64,000 nt of DNA from Ancylobacter sp. WKF20 (lineage in GTDB: Bacteria > Pseudomonadota > Alphaproteobacteria > Rhizobiales > Xanthobacteraceae), in the NCBI RefSeq assembly GCF_029760895.1, contig NZ_CP121679.1, positions 3,516,001 through 3,580,000 on the forward strand, given 5' to 3'. Below are positions 44,148 to 53,120 of the stretch, one piece after another. Both the position numbers and the translations under genes were made by a program. Position 1 is the first letter of the stretch. Each line of letters opens with the position of its first letter. The notes beneath the pieces were generated by a model. The model did no database searches and was not told the DNA's origin. It saw only the letters and a program-made list of their open reading frames with translations.

Positions 44148-45560
44148 ATGCTGTCTGGAACTTCGCCGTCTGGAACCCTGTCGACTGGAAAGCTGATGTC
44201 CGCCGTGATGCTGATTGCCGCCTCGCTCGCCTCGACCACAGCCGCCCGCGCGGGCGATGTCGCCGAGTTCACGCTCGACAATGGCATGCAGGTCGTGGTC
44301 GTGCCCGATCACCGCGCGCCGGTGGTCACCCACATGGTGTGGTACCGCGTCGGCTCGGCCGATGAGGTGGCCGGAAAGTCCGGCATCGCCCATTTCCTTG
44401 AGCACCTGATGTTCAAGGGCACCGCCAAGCACCCGGCGGGCGAGTTCTCGCAGGTGGTGGCGACGCTGGGCGGGCAGGAGAACGCCTTCACCTCGCAGGA
44501 CTACACCGCCTATTTCCAGCGCGTCGCCAAGGAGCATCTCGGCCGCGTCATGGAGTTCGAGGCCGACCGCATGACCGGCCTCGTGCTTACCGACGAGGTG
44601 GTGCTGCCCGAGCGCGACGTGGTGCTGGAAGAGCGCCGCATGCGCACTGATAACGACCCGGCCGCGCAGCTCTCCGAGGCCGCGCAGGCGGCGATGTTCG
44701 TCAACCACCCCTATGGCCACCCGATCATCGGCTGGGAAGACGAGATCCGCGAGCTCAACCGCGCCGACGCGCTGGCCTTCTATGAGCGTTTCTACACGCC
44801 GAACAACGCGATCCTCGTGGTCGCCGGCGATGTCGAGCCGGCCGAAGTGAAGGCCCTCGCCGAGGCGACCTATGGCAAGGTGGCGCGCCGGGCGGAGACC
44901 GCGCTGCGTGATCGCCCGCAGGAGCCGACGCCGCGCGCCGAGCGCCGCCTGGTGCTGGCGGACCCGCGCGTCGGCCAGCCGAGCCTCGGGCGCACCTATC
45001 TCGTGCCGTCCTATCGCATGGACAAGAAGGAGAGCGTCGCCCTCGACGTGCTCTCGCAGGTGCTGGGTGGCGGCGCCACCGGGCGCCTCTACCGCGCGCT
45101 GGTGGTCGACAAGGCGATCGCCGCCAATGCGGGGGCCTGGTACCAGTCGACCGCGCTCGACGCCACGCGCTTCGGCGTGTCGGTGAGCCCGCGTCCGGAA
45201 GTCACCATGGAGGCGCTGGAGACCGCGCTTGACGAGGTGATCGGCACGCTCGCCAAGGACGGGCCGGACGCCGCCGAGCTGGAGCGCGCCAAGACCCGCC
45301 TCGTTGCCGAGGCGATCTATGCGCAGGACAATCAGGCGACGCTCGCCCGTATCTACGGCGCCGCGCTCACCACCGGCTCCACCGCCGAGGACGTGAAGGT
45401 GTGGCCCGACATGGTGAAGCAGGTCACCGCCGAGGAGGTGCGCGACGTCGCCCGGCGTTACCTCGTCCCGGCCCGCGCCGTGACCAGCGAGCTGCGCCAG
45501 GTCGCCCCGCAGCCGACCAACCCGCAGCCCGCCTCCTCCCAGCCGGAGAAGCGTTCATGA
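44148..45560 (+). CDS. M16 family zinc metallopeptidase, catalytic subunit
   Basis: The 470-aa periplasmic M16B (insulinase/mitochondrial processing peptidase-like) protein carries the inverted zinc motif HFLEH (H82, E85, H86) and a downstream glutamate in VVLEERRMRTDND near residue 165. A signal peptide precedes GDVAEFTLDNGMQVVVV. The ATG at 44148 gives a long n-region; the ATG at 44196 would give a classical signal peptide (SAVMLIAASLASTTAARA) and is equally plausible. The stop overlaps the next gene's start by 4 nt. Together the two would form a heterodimer, as in bacterial M16 pairs. The substrate is unknown. Confidence 0.93.
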   Translation: MLSGTSPSGTLSTGKLMSAVMLIAASLASTTAARAGDVAEFTLDNGMQVVVVPDHRAPVVTHMVWYRVGSADEVAGKSGIAHFLEHLMFKGTAKHPAGEFSQVVATLGGQENAFTSQDYTAYFQRVAKEHLGRVMEFEADRMTGLVLTDEVVLPERDVVLEERRMRTDNDPAAQLSEAAQAAMFVNHPYGHPIIGWEDEIRELNRADALAFYERFYTPNNAILVVAGDVEPAEVKALAEATYGKVARRAETALRDRPQEPTPRAERRLVLADPRVGQPSLGRTYLVPSYRMDKKESVALDVLSQVLGGGATGRLYRALVVDKAIAANAGAWYQSTALDATRFGVSVSPRPEVTMEALETALDEVIGTLAKDGPDAAELERAKTRLVAEAIYAQDNQATLARIYGAALTTGSTAEDVKVWPDMVKQVTAEEVRDVARRYLVPARAVTSELRQVAPQPTNPQPASSQPEKRS

Positions 45561-46957
45561 ACGGGCTCGCGCGCCTGTCCCCCGCCGCGCCCGTTTCCGC
45601 CCGTCTCTCCAAGGCCCTCAAGGCCCTCGCCCCGGTTGTTGCCGCCATGACCATTGCCCTCGCCCCCGTCACCCCCGCCCAGTCGGAGACTACCCGCATC
45701 CAGCGCGTGGTGAGCCCCGGCGGCATCGAGGCCTGGCTGGTGCATGACACCACCCTGCCGCTGGTCGCCATGGAAGTGGCCTTCATCGGCGGCGCGGCGC
45801 AGGATCCGGCGCAGAAGCCCGGCACCGCCAATCTCATGGCCTCGCTGCTCGACGAGGGCGCCGGCGATCTCGACGCCCGCGCCTTCCAGGACCGCATGGC
45901 GGAGAAAGCGATCGAGCTGCGCTTCGACGCCTCGCGCGATTCCGTCGGCGGCTCGCTGCGGACGCTGTCGGAGAATATCGGCCCGGCCTTCGAGCTGATG
46001 CGCCTTGCGGTCAGCGCCCCGCGCTTCGACGACGAGGCGGTGGAGCGCATCCGCCAGGGCCAGCTCGCGGGCCTGCGCCGGCGGATGAACGACCCCTCGA
46101 CACTGGCGAGCCTCGGCTGGTCGGCGACGGCCTTCCCCAACCATCCCTATGGCCGCCCGGTCGCCGGCACGCTGGAGAGCGTGCCGACCATCAGCCGCGC
46201 CGATCTCGCCGGCTTTGCCACGCGCACGCTGGCGCGCGACAATCTCAAGATCGCCGTGGTCGGCGACATCGACGCGGCGACGCTCGCCCCGGCGCTCGAC
46301 CAGATGTTCGGTGCGCTCCCGGCCAAGGCCCAGCTCACCCCCGTGCCCGACATCGTGCCGCAGGGGCTCGGCACCACCGTGGTGAAGGAACTCGATGTTC
46401 CGCAGACCTCGGTGATCTTCGGCGGCATCGGTTTGATGCGCGACGACCCGGACTTCATCCCGGCCTTCGTGCTCAACCACATGCTCGGCGGCTCGGCCTT
46501 CTCCTCGCGCCTGTTCAAGGAAGTGCGCGAGAAGCGCGGCCTTGCCTATTCGGTCTATAGCCACCTCGCCCCGCTCGACCACGCCGCGCTGATCCTCGGC
46601 GGCACCGCCACCAAGAACGACCGGACGGCGGAATCCATCGAGCTGATCCGCGCGGAATATCTCAAGCTGCTGACCGACGGGCCGAGCCCGGCGGAGCTGG
46701 AGGACGCCAAGAGTTACCTCATCGGCTCCTTCGCGCTGCGCTTCGACAGCTCGGCCAAGGTCGCCTCCCAGCTCCTGCAGATGCAGATCGACAACCTCGG
46801 CATCGACTATATCGACCGGCGCAACGCGCTGGTCGCCGCCGTGACGCTGGACGACATCAAGCGCGTCGCCGCCAGGCTGCGCGAGAACCCGGCGCTGCTG
46901 TTCTCGCTGGTCGGCAAGCCCACGGGTATTGCGCCCACCCCCGCGCAGGGCGGCTGA
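45557..46957 (+). CDS. M16 family peptidase-like protein, non-catalytic partner
   Basis: The 466-aa protein has the M16 fold (MEVAFIGGAAQDPAQKPGTA; GGSAFSSRLFKEVREKRGLAYSVY near residue 315) but no HxxEH. The equivalent segment reads GTANLMASLLDEGA, so it should not bind zinc or cleave by itself. The R/Y-type motif of inactive subunits is kept in the GLAYSVYS block. The N-terminal signal peptide spans residues 1-~43. It starts ATG, overlapping the stop of the catalytic partner (ATGA), which implies equal stoichiometry. It is followed by a terminator. Confidence 0.92.
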   Translation: MNGLARLSPAAPVSARLSKALKALAPVVAAMTIALAPVTPAQSETTRIQRVVSPGGIEAWLVHDTTLPLVAMEVAFIGGAAQDPAQKPGTANLMASLLDEGAGDLDARAFQDRMAEKAIELRFDASRDSVGGSLRTLSENIGPAFELMRLAVSAPRFDDEAVERIRQGQLAGLRRRMNDPSTLASLGWSATAFPNHPYGRPVAGTLESVPTISRADLAGFATRTLARDNLKIAVVGDIDAATLAPALDQMFGALPAKAQLTPVPDIVPQGLGTTVVKELDVPQTSVIFGGIGLMRDDPDFIPAFVLNHMLGGSAFSSRLFKEVREKRGLAYSVYSHLAPLDHAALILGGTATKNDRTAESIELIRAEYLKLLTDGPSPAELEDAKSYLIGSFALRFDSSAKVASQLLQMQIDNLGIDYIDRRNALVAAVTLDDIKRVAARLRENPALLFSLVGKPTGIAPTPAQGG

Positions 46958-46974
46958 GCCCTCTCATCTCCGGC

Positions 46975-47003
46975 AACGCCGGCCTCACGGCCGGCGTTTT
47001 CCT
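46975..47003 (+). terminator. Intrinsic terminator after the M16 pair
   Basis: AACGCCGGCC (46975-46984) and GGCCGGCGTT (46989-46998) form a perfect 10-bp stem with loop TCAC, followed by TTCC. The palindrome also ends in TTTT (46997-47000). It lies 18 nt after the stop. Confidence 0.88.
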
Positions 47004-47145
47004 GCCACGCAAACTCCTTCCGGGGCATGTTCCCCCCGCGCGTGATCGCCTGCTATAAGAGCCGCCGGTCGAATGTGTCGAAGGGGCCGGGCTCCGCTGT
47101 GCCGGGGTCGTGGCGGTCTTACCAGCCTCGGCGGGGAGTATGTGT

Positions 47146-48174
47146 ATGCGTGGAGCTGAACTGCTGAACCTGAGCCGCCCGCGGGGCGAGGGGCGGGGCC
47201 TTCGTGACGCCCTGATGCTCCTCCCCCTTGGCCTGTTGCTGGCCGGCTGTGCCGGTGCCGGCATTGGCGGCGGTGGCGGCAATGAAGGCCCGATGGGAAC
47301 CGGCAATGCCGGCAATCAGGGCCTGTTCGGCTCGCAGATCCAGACCACCACGGTCGAAGCCACGGCCAACACGACCGGGCCCGCCGGCGACACCTCCGAC
47401 TTCTCCTGCCCCACCGTCGAGGTGCGCGGCGGCGCGGCGGCCTATCAGGTGACCGAGCCGGGCGATGGCGGCGTGCGCTACCAGGCGACGCTCGGCCAGT
47501 TCTCGCGCGAGTGCCGCTACAGCTCGCCGGACATGACCATGCGCGTGGGCATTCAGGGCCGCGTGCTGCTCGGCGCCAAGGGCGGGCCGGGCCGGGTGAC
47601 CGTGCCGATCCGCGTCGCTGTCGTGCATGAGGGCCCGACGCCGCAGTCGATCTGGACGAAGTTCTATTCCGTGCCGGTGGAGATCGGCCCGAGCGTGCTG
47701 CAGGTCGACTTCGCCCTGGTGGCCGACGACATCAGCTTCCCGCGCCCGAGCTCCGACGTGCTCGACAAGTATGTCGTCTATGTCGGCTTCGATCCGCAGG
47801 GCGCCAATGAGAAGCCGGCGGCGCGTCCGCGCCCGGCGCAGCAGCAGACCCGTCCGCGTCCGGCGACCCCGGCGCCCGCCACCAGCGCGGCGCCTGCCGC
47901 GACCCGCCCGGCGGCAGCGACCACGCCGCCCCGTACCGCGCCCGCCGCGCAGACCACCCCGGTTCAGGCGGCGCCGGCCACCGCCGCGCCGGCCGCGACC
48001 GCCCCGGTCCGCACCGTGCCGACGACGCCGGCCGCAACGGCTCCCGCCGGTCCTGCCACTACCGCTCCTGCACCGGCTGCCGCCGCGCCCGCTCCGGCGG
48101 CTCCGGCCGCCAGCAGCAGCGATAACCAATGGATCGGCGCGCCCGCGCCCTCCACGGGCACCTTCGCGCAGTAA
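47146..48174 (+). CDS. Predicted lipoprotein with Ala/Pro/Thr-rich tail
   Basis: The 342-aa lipoprotein has a lipobox LLAGC at residues 31-35 (Cys35 acylated) after a hydrophobic h-region. Its body of ~160 residues contains a conserved-looking SCPTVEVRGGAAAYQ, SRECRYSSPDMTMRVGI and GIQGRVLLGAKGGPG. The last ~90 residues are almost entirely Ala, Pro and Thr (PATTAPAPA-type), a disordered tail that may reach across the envelope. The ATG at 47146 is 8 nt after GGGGAG; the ATG at 47140 is too close to the ribosome site. I do not recognise a named domain. A GC-rich gap before the next gene holds palindromic repeats. Confidence 0.8.
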   Translation: MRGAELLNLSRPRGEGRGLRDALMLLPLGLLLAGCAGAGIGGGGGNEGPMGTGNAGNQGLFGSQIQTTTVEATANTTGPAGDTSDFSCPTVEVRGGAAAYQVTEPGDGGVRYQATLGQFSRECRYSSPDMTMRVGIQGRVLLGAKGGPGRVTVPIRVAVVHEGPTPQSIWTKFYSVPVEIGPSVLQVDFALVADDISFPRPSSDVLDKYVVYVGFDPQGANEKPAARPRPAQQQTRPRPATPAPATSAAPAATRPAAATTPPRTAPAAQTTPVQAAPATAAPAATAPVRTVPTTPAATAPAGPATTAPAPAAAAPAPAAPAASSSDNQWIGAPAPSTGTFAQ

Positions 48175-48207
48175 CACGGCCGGGCCGCGCCGCCCGCCTC
48201 GTGAACC

Positions 48208-48348
48208 GTCATGCCGGCCGGCCGATGGCCGAGCCGGGATCGCGTTCTGCCTCGTCCCGCCCGGCGCTCGCCTGCCCTTGGTCATGCCTGGGCGCCGACG
48301 GACGAACGGCACTGTGATGGATCCCCGGATCAAGTCCGGGGATGACGC
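48208..48348. repeat. Palindromic intergenic repeats (third cluster)
   Basis: Two units of the dispersed family lie between two convergent genes: a degenerate GTCATGCCGG...GAGCCGGGATCGCG unit (48208-48244) and GGATCCCCGGATCAAGTCC with GGGGATGACG (48319-48348). They match the polA-flanking clusters with several mismatches, suggesting an older insertion. Confidence 0.75.
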
Positions 48349-48400
48349 CGTGCGGAGTGCAGCCGGGTGAGAGTCCTGCGGGCGTGCCCCGCTCCCCGGC

Positions 48401-49771
48401 TCATTCCTCGTCGAAATGACCCTTGCGGATGCGGCGCACGCCGCTCCAGATGGTCAGCGCCACCAGCGGCACGGCGATGGCGGTCACCAGCCCGATATCG
48501 ACATGCAGTCCCCACGCCTCGAAGCGCGCGTGAAGCCCTTCGAGGGCGTAATGCAGCAGGCTGATGACGTAATAGGAAATGGCCGCGACCGAGAGGCCTT
48601 CGACGGTCTGCTGCAGGCGTAGCTGCATGCGCGCGCGCCGGTTCATCGAGCGCAGCAGGTCGCGGTTCTGCTGCTCCAGCTCGACATCGACCCGGGTGCG
48701 CAGCAGGTTGGCGGCGCTCGACAGCTTGACCGACAGCCCCGCCTGCCGCTGCTCGATGGCCTGACAGGTGCGCATGGCCGGTTGCAGCCGGCGCGAGAGG
48801 AATTCCTGCCAGGTCGGGTGGCCGGAAATCGGCTGCTCGCCGATCGCCTGCAGCCGGTCGCCGACGATCTCCTCATAGGCCCGTGTCGCGCCGAAGCGGA
48901 ACAGCGAGGCGGCGGCGTCCGCCTCCAGCTCGGAGGCCAGCGTGGTCAGCGCGTCGAGCAGCTTGTTGTTGGCCGCCAGCCCCTCGGTGTCGCGCATCTC
49001 GCGGGTGAGGGTGCTCAGCTCGTTCTCGATCCGCGCCACGGTGGGGGCGAGACGCTGCGCTTCCGGCAGGCCGAGCAGAGCCAGGGTGCGGTAGGTCTCG
49101 ACCTCCAGCACGCGCTGGATCAGCGCGCCGGCGGCGTCATCCGTCATGCCCCGGTCGCGCACCAGGATGCGCACGAAGCCCGACGGGTCCGGCTGAAAAT
49201 CGGTGGCGATCTCGGCAAGGCCGTCCTCGACATCCGAACGCGCGAGGCTCGCGCGGTCGAACAGCCGGTCGAGCGGCAGCGCGTCGGCGGTGTCGGTCAC
49301 CAGTTGCAGATCGACCGCGACCAGCAGCGGGCCGGGCTGCGGCACCTGCAGCAGCGTGCGGGCGAGACTCCCGGAAGAGGGGTGGAAGGGCAGGCCGCCC
49401 TCGGTCAGATCCTCGGCCGGCAGCTCCCACGTATAGGTGGTGAATTCGGCGTGGCGCTCCCAGCGCAGCACGGCGCCGCCAAAGGCTACGCGATGCTGCT
49501 TGGCGTCCCGGTGCGGGCCGGACTGGCCGCGCGCGACACAGAGCGCGGCGAAGGCGGCACGGTCGGCCTTTGCCTGCGCGCGGTCGACGAGAAAGGCGAC
49601 ATGGAGGATGCGCGCCGGCGTGCTCACCGGCACGAAGGGTCGCGCATGCAGCTCGGCGAGAACCGGCGCGCGCAGCGGATGATCGTAGAAAGCGCCGGCA
49701 TTAGGCAGGCTCGGCCCGGCATCGCTGCGCCCGGCGGCGAGCCCTGAAGTGGCGGAGGGACTGGTCGTCAC
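48401..49771 (-). CDS. DUF3422 membrane protein
   Basis: The 456-aa protein matches DUF3422 (N-terminal block HPLRAPVLAELHARPF near residue 28; central FRFGATRAYEEIV; C-terminal MNRRARMQLRLQQTVEGLSVAAISYYV). It has a soluble, helical N-terminal part and two C-terminal hydrophobic helices near residues 390-440, so it is predicted to be inner-membrane anchored. Function unknown. The start is a GTG at 49771, chosen for the AGGGAG 9 nt upstream; an ATG at 49852 is also in frame. The gene is divergent from the hydrolase gene, with 257 bp between. Confidence 0.88.
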   Translation of the reverse strand: MTTSPSATSGLAAGRSDAGPSLPNAGAFYDHPLRAPVLAELHARPFVPVSTPARILHVAFLVDRAQAKADRAAFAALCVARGQSGPHRDAKQHRVAFGGAVLRWERHAEFTTYTWELPAEDLTEGGLPFHPSSGSLARTLLQVPQPGPLLVAVDLQLVTDTADALPLDRLFDRASLARSDVEDGLAEIATDFQPDPSGFVRILVRDRGMTDDAAGALIQRVLEVETYRTLALLGLPEAQRLAPTVARIENELSTLTREMRDTEGLAANNKLLDALTTLASELEADAAASLFRFGATRAYEEIVGDRLQAIGEQPISGHPTWQEFLSRRLQPAMRTCQAIEQRQAGLSVKLSSAANLLRTRVDVELEQQNRDLLRSMNRRARMQLRLQQTVEGLSVAAISYYVISLLHYALEGLHARFEAWGLHVDIGLVTAIAVPLVALTIWSGVRRIRKGHFDEE

Positions 49772-50028
49772 GGTCTCTGGCTCCCTGTTCGCCCGCTGTC
49801 CCGGCTCTCCGCCGCCGCGCGTGGAACTTTGGACGGTACCAGTCGGTTGCATGCGCACGTCGCTCTGGCAAGAGGCTGGGACGTGCGGCATCGGGCGCGG
49901 GTTTACCCGTCATCGCCTGTTGCCCGCCCGCATCAGCCGCGTTGCTAAGTCAGAACGGAACAAAATTCGTTTGATTTGCCGCGTTCGCGGGAGTCATGAA
50001 CAATGTTGGTCAATTCGGGAATCGGGAC

Positions 50029-50781
50029 ATGAAGTTCGCGCGGTCTTGGGCTCTTGCCGTCGTCGCTCTCGTCGCGGCGCTGATGACGTTTCTTCCGGCC
50101 GCCGCGAACGCCCAGAGCCAGAACCGCAACGCCCCGCAGGTGCGCGTCTATCTGATGCGCGGGCTGGCCAACATCTTCTCCTTCGGCATGGACGACCTGA
50201 CCGCCAAGCTCAACGCGCGCGGCATCAAGGCGAGCGTGCATTCCTATGTCGACTGGCAGACGCTGGCCAATGTTGCGATCGAGGATGCCCGGGCCGGCAA
50301 GCGCCGCCCGACCCCGGTCATCATCATCGGCCATTCGCTGGGCGCCGATGCGGCGGTCGACATGGGCAACAAGGTGAGCGCCGCCGGCATTCCCGTGCCG
50401 CTGGTCGTCACCTTCGATCCGGTGTCGATGAAGACCGCCTCGGCCAAGATCGGCAAGGTGGTGAACTATTATCAGTCCGGCGGCGCCGGCAAGGCGGTGT
50501 CCGGCCCGCGCGTCGACAATGTCGACCTCACCGGCGCCGGGCAGCTGACCCATTTCAACATCGAGAAGGCGGCCGAGCTGCATCTGCGGGTCATCGCCAT
50601 GATCGAGAAGCCGGCACGCCCGCGCGCGCCGCGCCCGGCCCCGCAGGTTGCCGCTCCCGCGCCGGCGACCCCGGCGGCCACCGCTCCCTCCGCTGCGGTG
50701 ACAGCGCCGTCCGCGACCGAGACCGCCGCCGCCCCCGCCACGCCCGTGGCCGAGCCGGCGGTGATCCGCGCACCCAACTGA
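50029..50781 (+). CDS. Secreted alpha/beta-hydrolase-like protein
   Basis: The 250-aa protein has a signal peptide (FARSWALAVVALVAALMTF, cleavage after AAANA near residue 28). Its core has the nucleophile elbow IIIGHSLGADAAVDM, with the Ser near residue 103, and the fold elements VRVYLMRGLANIFSFGMDD and TFDPVSM. A possible catalytic His lies in LTHFNIEKA. The last ~50 residues are Ala/Pro/Thr-rich, like the tail of the lipoprotein at 47146. A hydrolase of lipids or thioesters is plausible, but the substrate is unknown. The ATG at 50029 is used; an ATG at 49996 is in frame. Confidence 0.8.
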   Translation: MKFARSWALAVVALVAALMTFLPAAANAQSQNRNAPQVRVYLMRGLANIFSFGMDDLTAKLNARGIKASVHSYVDWQTLANVAIEDARAGKRRPTPVIIIGHSLGADAAVDMGNKVSAAGIPVPLVVTFDPVSMKTASAKIGKVVNYYQSGGAGKAVSGPRVDNVDLTGAGQLTHFNIEKAAELHLRVIAMIEKPARPRAPRPAPQVAAPAPATPAATAPSAAVTAPSATETAAAPATPVAEPAVIRAPN

Positions 50782-50800
50782 GGCGCGCGTCCCGCCCTCT

Positions 50801-51199
50801 TCAGGCGGCGACCACCGAGAACACCACGAAGGTGTGCATGTCGCCGTCCTCCTCGCGCACCGAGACATACTCGCCCGGCACGAAGGCGTGGTCGCCGAAG
50901 CGGTAGCCCGCCTCGTCATCCTCGCTCGCCCCCGGCTCATAATCGAACACCCAGGTCGCCCCGTGCGTCCCGCCCGCGCGATGGACGAGATGGCCGTGCT
51001 CGGGCGCGTCATGGTCCCAGAAGCGGGTGACGGTGCAGCGCTCCCGAAGCCCCTTCCACGCCGCGAGGTCGATATGGCCGGCGGCGTCGAGCGGGGCGAG
51101 GAACTCATAGCCATGGCGCGCGCTGCCGGCGGGGAATTCCGGCGAGCGGGCGAGATGCAGGCGGATGCGCTGCAGCGTGGCGGTGTCGACCTCGGACAT
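50801..51199 (-). CDS. Conserved-looking hypothetical protein (132 aa)
   Basis: This compact soluble 132-aa protein has no signal peptide. It is rich in aromatic and acidic residues (YEFLAPLDAAGHIDLAAWK; WDHDAPEHGHLVHRAGG; VFDYEPGASEDDEAGYRFG; HAFVPGEYVSVRE). It has the look of a beta-rich small enzyme or binding protein, and the HxH-rich stretch could bind a metal, but the family is not recognised. The ATG at 51199 is supported by AAGGAGG about 9 nt upstream. It is convergent with the hydrolase gene and divergent from glcD. Confidence 0.75.
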   Translation of the reverse strand: MSEVDTATLQRIRLHLARSPEFPAGSARHGYEFLAPLDAAGHIDLAAWKGLRERCTVTRFWDHDAPEHGHLVHRAGGTHGATWVFDYEPGASEDDEAGYRFGDHAFVPGEYVSVREEDGDMHTFVVFSVVAA

Positions 51200-51442
51200 G
51201 GGATGTTTCCTCCTTATCGGGACCGCGCCCCGTTTGCCGAGGCTGCGTCTGCCTAGAATGATGCACATGGCGCCGCCTTGATCCCGCGCAAGGGCGGGCC
51301 GCACCGGATCGTCGGGCGACGAAGGTGTGAAGGGGTGCGTGGTCATTTTTTTTGACCATGGTGTACCGAGCCGCTATTCCCTAGAATGGGTCGAAACCGC
51401 AGGCACGTCCGGTCAACGGCGCGTGGTCAGGGGAGAAACGCC

Positions 51443-52939
51443 ATGTCCGGTCTCGTCATGCCCGCGCCGAAGGCCGATGTGCTGGCCCGCCGGGCCGAGA
51501 TCATCGCCGCCCTGCGCGCCATCGTGCCGGGCGAGGGGGTGATCGATTCCCTGAACGAAATGCGCCCCTATGAGAGCGACGGCGTCACCGCCTATCGCCA
51601 GCTGCCGCTCGCCGTGGTGCTGCCCTCGACCACCGAGCAGGTCTCGCAGGTTCTGGCCTATGCCAATGCCAATGGCATTCCGGTCGTGCCGCGCGGGGCG
51701 GGCACCTCGCTCTCCGGCGGCGCGCTGCCGCTGGCCGACGGCATTCTGCTCGGCATGGGCAAGTTCAACCGCATTCTCGACATCGACTTCGCCAACCGCA
51801 CGGTGACGGCGCAGCCGGGCGTGACCAATCTCGGCATCACCACCGCCGTGGCGCATGAGGGCTTCTATTACGCGCCCGACCCCTCCTCGCAGATCGCCTG
51901 CACGATCGGTGGCAATGTCGGCGAGAACTCCGGCGGCGTGCATTGCCTGAAATACGGCCTCACCACCAATAATGTGCTGGGCGTCGAGATGGTGCTGATC
52001 ACCGGCGAGGTGGTGCGCCTCGGCGGGCAGCACCTCGATTCCGGCGGGCTGGACCTGCTCGGCCTCATCGTCGGCTCGGAGGGGCTGCTCGGCGTCGTCA
52101 CCGAGGTGACGGTGCGCATCCTCAAGAAGCCGGAGACGGCGCGCGCCGTGCTGGTGGGCTTTCCCTCCTCCGAGGCGGCGGGGGCATGCGTCGCCGCCAT
52201 CATCGCCGCCGGCATCATTCCCGGCGGCATGGAGATGATGGACCGCATGATGGTCCACGCCGCCGAGGCCTTTCTCGGTGCCGGCTACCCGCTCGATGTC
52301 GAGGCGCTGCTCATCGTCGAGCTGGATGGGCCGGAAGCGGAGGTGAACCACCTCATCGAGCGCGTCGCGCAGATCGCCGGCACGCTCGGCTGCCAGACAT
52401 TGCGCGCCTCGACCAGCGAGGAGGAGCGCGTCGCCTTCTGGGCCGGGCGCAAGGCGGCCTTCCCCGCGGTCGGCCGCATCTCGCCGGATTATCTCTGCAT
52501 GGACGGCACCATTCCGCGCAAGGCGCTGCCCGAGGTGCTCCGCCGCATGGAGGCGATGTCGGAGAAATACGGCCTCAAATGCGGCAATGTCTTCCATGCC
52601 GGCGACGGCAATCTCCACCCGCTGATCTGCTACGACGCCAACAAACCCGGCGAGCTCGACAAGGCGGAAGCCTTCGGCGCCGACATATTGCTGCTCTGCG
52701 TCGAGGTGGGCGGCGTGCTCACTGGCGAGCATGGCGTGGGCGTCGAGAAGCGTGACCTCATGCCTTCCATGTTCAACGAGATCGACCTCGCCCATCAGCA
52801 GCGGCTGAAATGCGCCTTCGATCCCGAGGCGCTGCTCAACCCCGGCAAGGTGTTCCCGGTGCTTCACCGCTGCGCCGAACTCGGCCGCATGCATGTCTCC
52901 GGCGGCAAGCTGCCCTTCCCCGACATTCCGAGGTTCTGA
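51443..52939 (+). CDS. glcD: Glycolate oxidase FAD-linked subunit GlcD
   Basis: The 498-aa FAD-binding PCMH-type subunit of glycolate oxidase (GlcDEF) oxidises glycolate (or D-lactate) to glyoxylate at the inner membrane. FAD-binding segment VPRGAGTSLSGGALPLADG lies near residue 80, IGGNVGENSGGVHCLKYG near 160, and GNVFHAGDGNLHPL, with metal-binding His residues, near 385. The ATG at 51443 has GGGGAGA 6 nt upstream. Although glcE and glcF follow, a 1.6-kb block (repeat cluster plus a deaminase gene) lies between glcD and glcE. No GlcC regulator is adjacent. Confidence 0.95.
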   Translation: MSGLVMPAPKADVLARRAEIIAALRAIVPGEGVIDSLNEMRPYESDGVTAYRQLPLAVVLPSTTEQVSQVLAYANANGIPVVPRGAGTSLSGGALPLADGILLGMGKFNRILDIDFANRTVTAQPGVTNLGITTAVAHEGFYYAPDPSSQIACTIGGNVGENSGGVHCLKYGLTTNNVLGVEMVLITGEVVRLGGQHLDSGGLDLLGLIVGSEGLLGVVTEVTVRILKKPETARAVLVGFPSSEAAGACVAAIIAAGIIPGGMEMMDRMMVHAAEAFLGAGYPLDVEALLIVELDGPEAEVNHLIERVAQIAGTLGCQTLRASTSEEERVAFWAGRKAAFPAVGRISPDYLCMDGTIPRKALPEVLRRMEAMSEKYGLKCGNVFHAGDGNLHPLICYDANKPGELDKAEAFGADILLLCVEVGGVLTGEHGVGVEKRDLMPSMFNEIDLAHQQRLKCAFDPEALLNPGKVFPVLHRCAELGRMHVSGGKLPFPDIPRF

Positions 52940-52964
52940 TGCACGGGCCCGCCTGTCCCAACCC

Positions 52965-53097
52965 GTCATCCCGGCCGGAGCGCGATCTTCCCAGGTCATC
53001 CTGGACGGTGCGCAGCACCGATCCGGGATCGCTTGCCGGCTTGCGCGGCGGTCGGCGATCCCGGCTCTGCGCGCTCACGCGCTGCGGCCGGGATGAC
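52965..53097. repeat. Palindromic intergenic repeats (fourth cluster)
   Basis: A composite of two inverted units lies between glcD and the deaminase gene. It starts GTCATCCCGGCCGGAGCGCG and ends GCGCTGCGGCCGGGATGAC, with the inner pieces GATCCGGGATCG and CGATCCCGGCTC. It has the same arrangement as the copies around polA. Confidence 0.8.
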
Positions 53098-53120
53098 AGA
53101 GCATGGGGACGGCGCGCCCG

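Noticed and set aside
49956..49985. EcfG-like GGAAC...CGTT promoter before the secreted hydrolase gene
   Set aside because: The spacing is about 20 nt rather than 16-17, so the general stress sigma consensus is not met.
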